Made by a program: the position numbers and the translations under genes
From: Nostoc sp. TCL240-02
GTDB taxonomy: Bacteria > Cyanobacteriota > Cyanobacteriia > Cyanobacteriales > Nostocaceae
Direction: 5' to 3'
NCBI RefSeq assembly: GCF_013343235.1
Contig: NZ_CP040094.1
Coordinates: 930,501-994,500 of the forward strand
DNA length: 64,000 nucleotides
In this document: positions 45,797 through 52,390 of the stretch, piece by piece
Layout: each line of letters begins with the position of its first letter
Numbering within the stretch: position 1 is the first letter of the stretch
Notes under the pieces: model-generated
The model's input: only the letters and a program-made list of their open reading frames with translations
Told to the model about the DNA's origin: nothing
The model's database searches: none

Positions 45797-46812
45797 TGCT
45801 AATAACGGATCTTAGATTACAAACTTACGTACCATCAGAGCAAGTTGATTGTTCAAATGCTCAATTCCCAGAATCAGATATGCCTTTGTATCGAAAACTG
45901 GGACGAACTGACCTAACAGTTAGCTGCTTGGGTTTGGGTGGTGGTGGTAGCATTTCCAGTGAAGATACCCTTTACGCTTTTGACCAAGGAATTAACTACT
46001 TTTTTTACTCCAGCGACCTGCACCATTATATATATAGTTCAATGGCTGGAGCATTGCGCCAGATGTGTGGACGTGGTTCCTTAAAGCGAGAAAAAGTAGT
46101 ACTGGCAACAGTAACTTATATCAAAAATCCAGAGATGGCAATGGCTGCTCTGTTAGATCAGTTTGTCGATTTGAACATTGACTATATTGATGTGTTTTTC
46201 TGGGGCTGGATTGGTTCTAAAGATGGGCCAGCTTTACAAGATTGCTTGCAGCTTTCTTCTGATTTAAGAGGAGCTAATTCTGTCTATCAGCGTAGTATTG
46301 AAAAAATGCTTGGCATTTCAGAGCGCCTTAAAAAAATGGGAGCTGTTCGCTATGTTGGTGCTTCTTTTCATGATATCAATCTTGCTCAACAGTGGTCTAA
46401 TAGTCCTTTGTTAGATGTAGTGATGGTCAGACACAATGTTGCTCATAGGTCTGCTCAATCGCAAATATTTAATCAGCTAGATGACCAAGACCCTTATAGA
46501 CCTGGTATTGTTACTTTTAAGTCTACAGGCTCTCACACGGGAGTTCTGTGGGATGCTCCTCAAAATTTGCCAGAAGGTTGTTGGCGGCCTTCAGTACCTG
46601 ATTTATATCGCTACTCTCTAAGTCAGAATTGTGTGGATGTTTGCTTAACTGGATGGCAATACCGGGAAGAAATTGATGCTGCGATCGCCGGAATACAAAA
46701 AGGCAAGCTTTCCCAAACAGAAATTGACTACCTAAATTTGTACGGGGATTTACATCGCAACAGACTTTCTCTAACTGAGATTTCACCAGAACACTTAATT
46801 TATCGCTCCTAA
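45796..46812 (+). CDS. Aldo/keto reductase homologue with altered catalytic tetrad
   Basis: 338 residues. The AKR barrel is evident: YRKLGRTDLTVSCLGLGGGG, FDQGINYFFYSSD, YIDVFFWGW, GAVRYVGASFHD. The catalytic residues differ from the family. The usual Lys in LATK is Val in VVLATVTY, the His of the YIDLYxxH strand is replaced in YIDVFFWGW, and the Asp of FDTA is Tyr or Phe. It is therefore either a non-catalytic partner or catalyses different chemistry, perhaps on dehydrated peptides. It is coupled to the HopA1-like gene by a 1-base overlap and followed after 23 bases by a foldase. Confidence 0.85.
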   Translation: MLITDLRLQTYVPSEQVDCSNAQFPESDMPLYRKLGRTDLTVSCLGLGGGGSISSEDTLYAFDQGINYFFYSSDLHHYIYSSMAGALRQMCGRGSLKREKVVLATVTYIKNPEMAMAALLDQFVDLNIDYIDVFFWGWIGSKDGPALQDCLQLSSDLRGANSVYQRSIEKMLGISERLKKMGAVRYVGASFHDINLAQQWSNSPLLDVVMVRHNVAHRSAQSQIFNQLDDQDPYRPGIVTFKSTGSHTGVLWDAPQNLPEGCWRPSVPDLYRYSLSQNCVDVCLTGWQYREEIDAAIAGIQKGKLSQTEIDYLNLYGDLHRNRLSLTEISPEHLIYRS

Positions 46813-46835
46813 CTACCAAAAATACACTACAGTCT

Positions 46836-47585
46836 ATGGCAGATTCCATACAACAGTTGACATTACCAGAAATTACACCTGCCTCAGATGAGGATATACT
46901 TGCTTACTTACGTCATTCTTTTACAATTGCGGCAGTAGCTGCTGCTACCGAACAGAATACATTCATAGTCAAAGTATGTGAACAGTTAGGAATTACAGTT
47001 ACTGATGAAGAATTGCAAACAGCAGGAGACTTATTTCGCCACCAGCACAAACTGCTAGGAGTATCGGAAACACTAGCATGGCTGACACAGCAACGAATTA
47101 TTGCAGAGGATTGGACACAAGGAATTCACCTATCTCTACTTACTCAGAAATTAAAAGAAAATCTCTTCGGTGAGAACGTCGATGCTCATTACATTAACAA
47201 CCGCGATCATTATAAGCGTGTGGCTTTATCGCAAATTTTAGTAAAAGATATAACAGTAGCAAATACTATTGTTCAACTTCTACAAGAAAATCGAGTATCA
47301 TTCACTGCCTTAGCGTTGGAATATTCGCAGGGAAAACAATCAAAAGAAAATGGCGGTTTCGTTGGAGTCCGCTTCTTTGCTGAATTATTACCAGAGATAA
47401 CAAAGGCCATCACTGATGCACAGGAAGACAAAGTAGTTGGGCCAATTCAAACTCAAATGGGTTATCACATCCTCCGAATCGATAAGTGGATACCTGCAAA
47501 TTTAAGTGAGATTAGAGAAGAAATTTTGCAGTCTTTGTTTCAGGCTTGGTTAAAACAAAATACTTTCAATAAAAAATATATATAA
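46836..47585 (+). CDS. Parvulin-type peptidyl-prolyl isomerase (foldase) of the RiPP locus
   Basis: 249 residues. The N-terminal ~125 residues form a SurA/PrsA-like helical chaperone part, and residues ~128-225 a parvulin domain (VALSQILVKDITVANTIVQL, SKENGGFVGVRFFAELL, MGYHILRIDKW). No signal peptide is seen, so it acts in the cytoplasm. Such foldases are commonly linked to peptidase-ABC exporters in cyanobacteria. Here it closes the kinase-lyase-reductase operon and lies upstream of the precursors. A paralogue lies at 49866. Confidence 0.85.
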   Translation: MADSIQQLTLPEITPASDEDILAYLRHSFTIAAVAAATEQNTFIVKVCEQLGITVTDEELQTAGDLFRHQHKLLGVSETLAWLTQQRIIAEDWTQGIHLSLLTQKLKENLFGENVDAHYINNRDHYKRVALSQILVKDITVANTIVQLLQENRVSFTALALEYSQGKQSKENGGFVGVRFFAELLPEITKAITDAQEDKVVGPIQTQMGYHILRIDKWIPANLSEIREEILQSLFQAWLKQNTFNKKYI

Positions 47586-47897
47586 TTTAGTTGGTTAGCA
47601 TCAACAAAATAAGTATTTTTTCCTTAAGACTAATACCTAGCTAAACATGAGTTTTAAGTAATTTTCTTACTATATATTACAATTTTAGTAATTTTTATTT
47701 TAATCTAAATCCATGTTTAAATAATGCCTGTTTTTTTGAATAAAATAGAATATTTTATGTTCAATTAATAACAAAGATTTTCTGGACACATAAATTTTTA
47801 TATGGGAAGTTCTTAATAGAAAGCAAGAAATTCAATTGGCGAGTTTTAGCAATCTATTCCCTACCAAATTATTGTTCAAAATTCTCAGGAGATTGAA
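47586..47897. promoter_or_regulatory. AT-rich upstream region of precursor pair 1 (duplicated at 48729-48863)
   Basis: No gene. Bases ~47760-47897 resemble the region before pair 2. Both include AGCAAGAAATTCAATT, GAGTTT(T/C)AGCAATCTA(T/C)TCCCTA and a TCAGGAGATT ribosome-binding site 5-7 bases before ATGGCTACTATT. The shared block probably holds the promoter and leader for each peptide pair. Confidence 0.5.
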
Positions 47898-48116
47898 ATG
47901 GCTACTATTACAATTCATGATTTACGTCCCGCTGGTGCAGAATTATTCGCTGGTTCTGAAAACTTCATGAGTGATTTGGTTGACTCTGAACTCAATACAG
48001 TTAACGGTGGTCTTACACCCTTAGTTATTTGGGGTGTAGCAATCACATCAGAATATGTAATTAGTGCTTTTTCTGTAGGCGTTGGTGCTGGAATTTATAC
48101 AGCAGTTCGGAAATAA
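47898..48116 (+). CDS. Gly-Gly precursor peptide alpha, copy 1
   Basis: 72 residues, with AGGAG 8 bases before the ATG. The leader (MATITIHDLRPAGAELFAGS … ELNTVNGG) ends in Gly-Gly at 37-38. The 34-residue core starts LTPLVIWGVAITSEY and contains a small-residue run SVGVGAG. It has several Ser/Thr but no Cys, so no thioether can form. Paired with the peptide 26 bases downstream, it resembles the alpha/beta arrangement of two-peptide bacteriocins, yet it sits beside a dehydratase-type kinase/lyase. A near-identical copy lies at 48864. Confidence 0.82.
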   Translation: MATITIHDLRPAGAELFAGSENFMSDLVDSELNTVNGGLTPLVIWGVAITSEYVISAFSVGVGAGIYTAVRK

Positions 48117-48142
48117 CCTGAAAATAACGTAAGGAGTAAACA

Positions 48143-48334
48143 ATGGCTACAATTCGCATTGAACAGCTAAGTGCAGGTTTTGAACTTATTGCTGACGAAG
48201 AAACATTTTTGGATGAACTCACTGATAGCGATCTAGACCTTAATAAAGGTGGAATTACTCCAATTATTACCAGTCTGATAGTGTTCTCCGCAGGCTATGG
48301 TGTAGGCAGAGCAATCAGTGAAATTTTCAAATAA
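48143..48334 (+). CDS. Gly-Gly precursor peptide beta, copy 1
   Basis: 63 residues, preceded by AAGGAG. The leader (MATIRIEQLSAGFELIADEE … DLNKGG) ends in Gly-Gly at 36-37. The 26-residue hydrophobic core starts ITPIITSLIVFSAG and has YGVGRAIS. No Cys. It begins with ITP, like the LTP of its partner, which hints at a common processing or modification site at the N-terminus of both cores. Confidence 0.82.
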   Translation: MATIRIEQLSAGFELIADEETFLDELTDSDLDLNKGGITPIITSLIVFSAGYGVGRAISEIFK

Positions 48335-48863
48335 GCTTTGAGATAACCATTAAAGGTTATTTTGAATTGTTTGAAATGTTAAACAACTAATAGCAGGAGT
48401 AAAAAGTTAGGTTTAAATATAACTTTTTGTTCCTGTTCCATTGGTGTGCCTTTTTCATGAGGATACTGGTTATAATTATTGTCAATAATAATCGCTATTC
48501 TCTAACCTCCAATAAATAAAACGTATAAGAGTAATTTTATATTTTAGTATTTAATTAAGGGCCATTTATAAAGTAATTATTAAGTAGGCTGTATTACAAC
48601 TATGTAAAAATTTTGGAGTTTGAGAGAGTGAGTTATAGCCGTAATGCACTGCTTTAACATCCCCTAAAATTTAAAGTTTACTTTATAAAGCATCTCTTAA
48701 AAGATTTTGGGAAAATAAAAGTAGCTTTTATGTTCATTTAATAGAACATCATCTCTAGATACATCAATTTATTTATGGCAATTTATTAACAGAGAGCAAG
48801 AAATTCAATTAATGAGTTTCAGCAATCTACTCCCTAATTATTCAAAATTATCAGGAGATTAAA
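48335..48863. other. Spacer between the two peptide pairs
   Basis: This 529-base AT-rich gap holds a small hairpin after the beta gene (ATAACC-ATTAAA-GGTTAT, then TTTT, ~48342-48363), the larger terminator-like hairpin at 48394-48435 and, from ~48729, the duplicated upstream region of pair 2. No gene is supported. Confidence 0.5.
48394..48435 (+). terminator. Conserved hairpin after peptide pair 1
   Basis: CAGGA…TCCTG encloses AAAAAGTT…AACTTTTT, forming a long stem-loop. The counterpart after pair 2 (49357-49406) keeps the outer CAGGAG/CTCCTG stem while the interior has changed but still pairs, so the structure looks selected. It probably ends the peptide transcript. Confidence 0.6.
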
Positions 48864-49079
48864 ATGGCTACTATTGCAATTCATGATTTACGTCCCGCTG
48901 GTGCAGAATTATTCGCTGGTTCTGAAAACTTCATGAGTGATTTGGTTGACTCTGAACTCAATACAGTTAACGGTGGTCTTACACCCTTAGTTATTTGGGG
49001 TGTAGCAATCACATCAGAATATGTAATTGGTGCTTTTGCTGTAGGCGTTGGTGCTGGAGTTTATACAGCACTTAAGTAA
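48864..49079 (+). CDS. Gly-Gly precursor peptide alpha, copy 2
   Basis: 71 residues, a tandem duplicate of the peptide at 47898, offset by 966 bases. The leader is the same except for Thr to Ala at residue 5. The core differs by a few residues (VIGAFAVGVGAGVYTALK in place of VISAFSVGVGAGIYTAVRK). Two of the Ser positions are lost (to Gly and Ala), which would alter any dehydration pattern. No Cys. AGGAG precedes the ATG. Confidence 0.82.
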   Translation: MATIAIHDLRPAGAELFAGSENFMSDLVDSELNTVNGGLTPLVIWGVAITSEYVIGAFAVGVGAGVYTALK

Positions 49080-49105
49080 CCTGAAAATAAAGTAAGGAGT
49101 AAACA

Positions 49106-49297
49106 ATGGCTACAATTCGTATTGAACAGCTAAGTGTAGGTTTTGAACTTATTGCTGACGAAGAAACATTTTTGGATGAACTTACTGATAGTGACCTAGA
49201 CCTTAATAAAGGTGGAATCACTCCAGTTATTACTAGTCTAATAGTGTTCTCCGCAGGCTATGGTGTGGGCAGAGCAATCACTGCAATTTTCAAGTAA
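49106..49297 (+). CDS. Gly-Gly precursor peptide beta, copy 2
   Basis: 63 residues, a duplicate of the peptide at 48143. Changes are conservative: SAG to SVG in the leader, TPII to TPVI near the core start, and ISEIFK to ITAIFK at the end. No Cys. It starts 26 bases after alpha copy 2 with AAGGAG, and the spacing is identical to pair 1, so each pair behaves as one translational unit. Confidence 0.82.
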   Translation: MATIRIEQLSVGFELIADEETFLDELTDSDLDLNKGGITPVITSLIVFSAGYGVGRAITAIFK

Positions 49298-49356
49298 CCC
49301 TTGATATAATCATCATAGGTTATTTTCAATTTTTTCAAATGTTAAATAATTAATAG

Positions 49357-49406
49357 CAGGAGTCACAAAAACTTAAGTTTAGACATAACATAGTTTTGGG
49401 CTCCTG
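49357..49406 (+). terminator. Conserved hairpin after peptide pair 2
   Basis: CAGGAG (49357-49362) pairs with CTCCTG (49401-49406), with AAAACT…AGTTTT further in, followed by TTTCTC. It matches the hairpin after pair 1 in position and outer stem. Confidence 0.6.
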
Positions 49407-49467
49407 TTTCTCAGCAAATATTAAGTTGTAAGCAAAGATTTTGTTATTAATCAAAAGAGGTAGATTT

Positions 49468-49725
49468 ATGTTCAATAATCTTTCTAACCCTCTGGATATC
49501 ACAATTCCCTTATTTGTAATTATGGGAATTTCTCAAATTGTTCTTGGTAATTATGTGGCTGCTGGTATCTGGCTAATAATAGCTTTAGGAGAATTTGTTG
49601 TACCTAGAATTGGCGTGAATAATTTAAATCAATTGCATCGACCTGAAGTCCTGTTTGTGTGGGTGATGGTTGCAACATTTATCATTTTAGTTATCTATCA
49701 AATTTATAGAGATGCGTTCTCATAG
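49468..49725 (+). CDS. Small membrane protein (possible immunity protein)
   Basis: 85 residues from ATG 49468, preceded by AGAGG. Three hydrophobic segments: ITIPLFVIMGISQIVLG, VAAGIWLIIALGEFVV and LFVWVMVATFIILVIYQIY. No enzymatic motif is present. Its place right after the second peptide pair and ahead of a convergent export operon suggests an immunity or helper protein for the peptides; that is inference from context only. Confidence 0.6.
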   Translation: MFNNLSNPLDITIPLFVIMGISQIVLGNYVAAGIWLIIALGEFVVPRIGVNNLNQLHRPEVLFVWVMVATFIILVIYQIYRDAFS

Positions 49726-49801
49726 ACTAGAGTTGGTCTATGAATCTTTGTCAGCACCTCAGCAAGATTAACTCTAGCCAAATTCATTTAATATAAAAAC
49801 T

Positions 49802-49826
49802 ATCCCACTCATTGCCTTGGTGGGAT
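49802..49826. terminator. Hairpin between convergent genes
   Basis: ATCCCAC and GTGGGAT form a 7-bp stem. On the minus strand it is followed by AGTTTTTA and serves the foldase gene that ends at 49866. On the plus strand it follows the small membrane protein gene. Confidence 0.65.
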
Positions 49827-49865
49827 AAAGCTTATTTTTCAATTGTTATTATTTATAGAATTGCC

Positions 49866-50624
49866 TCAAAATGATTGAACTAGTTCTGGTGAAAGTGATA
49901 ATAACACAGTTATATATTCAGATTTTTTCTTGAGCCATTGAGAAAATAATTCTGCAAAGATTTTAGTACGCATATTTTCATTCAATTGCGGCTGAATTAT
50001 TTCTTCTACAAGAATGATATGTACACCTGAAGATGTCAAGATTGGCTTGATAAGCTGTGGTGGTTTAGCAGCAAAGACAGTAGCAGAAATTTCCGACTTC
50101 ATATCCTTGCGTTGTACTATACCTTGATATCCTAATTTTCGCCGTAGTTTTGTATCTGTAATGTATTTATAAGCAACATCATAAAAACTAATTTCCCCTT
50201 CTTGAATGGCATAAAAGAGTTCTATTGCTAAATCTTCATCATCTAAGACGACTTCATACATTACGGCACTAAAGTAATCTAGTTGGTGTTCAAAGAAATA
50301 TGGTTCGATTTTATCTGCAAACAGATAAAGAGCTAACTTGTTAGAGATAATAGTATAGTAGATAATTTCTTCAAATTCATCCAATGAAAGACCATGTTTT
50401 TCTAGCCATGTCCAGGTATCATTAGCACTATTGAGTTTGTTATCTAACCGGATTTGGTCTGCTATCTTTTGGAGTTCTTCAATCTCTACTTTAATGCTAG
50501 CTTCTTCCGCAGCAGATATAATTACTTTACGGCTAACAATCTGTTCAACTATCTCAGGAATTTTGCAAGATAGCTTGATTTGATGAAGAATATCTTCGTT
50601 AGTAATAGTAATGGGCTGTGACAT
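49866..50624 (-). CDS. Parvulin-like peptidyl-prolyl isomerase of the export operon
   Basis: 252 residues, related to the foldase at 46836 but divergent. It has an N-terminal helical part (SCKIPEIVEQIVSRKVIISA, TWLEKHGLSLDEFEEI) and a parvulin-type C-terminal part (YFSAVMYEVVLDDEDLAIEL, KLGYQGIVQRKDM, SSGVHIILVEEI). No signal peptide. AGGAGGAAT precedes its ATG. It is the last gene of the operon after the exporter and adaptor genes and may keep precursors unfolded for export. Confidence 0.8.
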   Translation of the reverse strand: MSQPITITNEDILHQIKLSCKIPEIVEQIVSRKVIISAAEEASIKVEIEELQKIADQIRLDNKLNSANDTWTWLEKHGLSLDEFEEIIYYTIISNKLALYLFADKIEPYFFEHQLDYFSAVMYEVVLDDEDLAIELFYAIQEGEISFYDVAYKYITDTKLRRKLGYQGIVQRKDMKSEISATVFAAKPPQLIKPILTSSGVHIILVEEIIQPQLNENMRTKIFAELFSQWLKKKSEYITVLLSLSPELVQSF

Positions 50625-50748
50625 AATATTCCTCCTAATTATTTATTTGGGCTATAAAATATGTATCCATCATCCCAAATTTTTCTATACTTGCACAAAT
50701 TGAAGCTTGGAGAATGCGGTTTATCAACGCATCATTAAAGTGAAATTA

Positions 50749-52272
50749 TTACAATTTTATACCACCCTGCTGTAACTTCTTAAACGGATCAATTAGGAAA
50801 TCGATAATACGGCGTTGGCGTACAATCACTTCAGCGGTCGCTGTATCCCCTGGATGCAAAGGAATACATTTATTAGCCGAGGGAATACAATTCTGTTTTA
50901 GAGAAATTTCTAAGTTATAAGCTGCTACCTTTCCATTAGGTGTGTCTATCTCTATAGTAGTAGGAGAAATTTTGATTAATTCTCCTGAGAGAATACCATA
51001 ATCCTGAAATGGATAAGCATCAAATTTGATCTTTACTGGTAATCCTTTTTGCAAAAAGCCACTTTCTGTAGTTGCCATTTGTGCCCGAATTATGAAAGGC
51101 GAATTTATGGGTGCAATCTCTGCAACCATTGTTCCTAGTTGTACTACCGATCCAGCCTTTTGAATTGGTAATTGAAATAGCATACCGCTCACGGTAGCTC
51201 TTATATCTCGTTGTCCCAATTGAAATTTTAATGATTCAATCTGACTTTTTGTTTGAGAAATTTCTGCTTTTAAGGAAGTAATTTCTGTATCTAGTGTTTT
51301 TTGTTGATCGGCAACTTTTAGTACAGCTAGCTGACCAGAACGACTCAAGGACTGATAGCCTCTTTCTTGTTCCTTAAGTCGCAACTTAGCTTGTTCAATA
51401 TCTGCACTAGCTTGGCGAATATTTCGCTCGTAACTACTCTGTTGTTCTTCTAAACGTAACTTAGACTGTTTAATCTCCGATCTACTTTGTTCATATAATT
51501 TTTGCTTATCTTTAGCTATATCTTGTTTTTCTACCAAATTAATTTCTGGAACAATTCCTTCTTGTTTTAGTTTTCTATAACGTTCCACCTCTCGCTGAGT
51601 ACTTGCTAAAGTACTTTCCATTAAGATACTAACAGTTCGGCTATTTTCAAGAGTTTGTTGTGCCTGATTTAATTGAGATAATTTTTCTTCTTTTTGTAAT
51701 CCATAGGCATTTATCAAAGTATTAATGCTCCGTTGTGCTTGGTCAATTTGGGACTGTTTCTCTAACTGTTGAGATTGATTTTGTTGTTGTTGAGTTGTCA
51801 ACGATACAATTAACTGATTTTTAGATGAATTTAACTGAGTAAGACGGTTTAACTGTCCCTCTAACTTATCCTGTGCCTGCTGTAAATCTGCTTTCACTAG
51901 TTCCGATTCTAACAATAATAAAGTTTGTCCAGCTTTAACTGACTCACCTTCTTTAACTCGAATTTCAGCAACAGTTCCTGCCACAGCAGCATCGAGCTTA
52001 ATTGTCTTTTCTTTAGGCTCAGTGCGTCCTCTTGCTGTACCTGTTTCGTCTACTTTACATAGGATTGCCCAAGGTAAAATTATAGATACAATAATTACCA
52101 GAAAATATAGCAAGCCTCTTGTCCAAACCTGGGGAAGATTTTCAAGCGATTCTTTAGTTATTTCAGACCAATCATCCTTTGGGATTACTGTTAATGGAGG
52201 CGGTAAATTTTCCTGATAGGATGCATTTTCTATTAATAGTGTTTTAACTCGTCCATTTAATATATCTGTCAT
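50749..52272 (-). CDS. HlyD-family membrane-fusion/adaptor protein of the peptide exporter
   Basis: 507 residues. A cytoplasmic N-terminus is followed by one membrane helix at ~55-72 (GLLYFLVIIVSIILPW). The split biotinyl-lipoyl-like domain comes next (AAVAGTVAEIRVKEGESVKA), then a long coiled-coil (~125-345), the second half-lipoyl part and the beta-barrel (SPFIIRAQMATTESGFLQKG). HlyD-type adaptors bridge a peptidase-ABC exporter to an outer-membrane channel. The ABC gene is 118 bases upstream on the same strand. Confidence 0.92.
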   Translation of the reverse strand: MTDILNGRVKTLLIENASYQENLPPPLTVIPKDDWSEITKESLENLPQVWTRGLLYFLVIIVSIILPWAILCKVDETGTARGRTEPKEKTIKLDAAVAGTVAEIRVKEGESVKAGQTLLLLESELVKADLQQAQDKLEGQLNRLTQLNSSKNQLIVSLTTQQQQNQSQQLEKQSQIDQAQRSINTLINAYGLQKEEKLSQLNQAQQTLENSRTVSILMESTLASTQREVERYRKLKQEGIVPEINLVEKQDIAKDKQKLYEQSRSEIKQSKLRLEEQQSSYERNIRQASADIEQAKLRLKEQERGYQSLSRSGQLAVLKVADQQKTLDTEITSLKAEISQTKSQIESLKFQLGQRDIRATVSGMLFQLPIQKAGSVVQLGTMVAEIAPINSPFIIRAQMATTESGFLQKGLPVKIKFDAYPFQDYGILSGELIKISPTTIEIDTPNGKVAAYNLEISLKQNCIPSANKCIPLHPGDTATAEVIVRQRRIIDFLIDPFKKLQQGGIKL

Positions 52273-52390
52273 TACTCTTTCCTAATAAAGGTTTTGAATT
52301 TTGGATTAGTTATAAATATTAATAATTAGGTAATAGTTTGTTTAATTTTCCACTAATTATTACCTAGTATATGTTTCCTGATTCCTTTAT

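Noticed and set aside
47898..49297. Class V lanthipeptides with thioether rings
   Set aside because: No Cys in any of the four cores, so (methyl)lanthionine cannot form.
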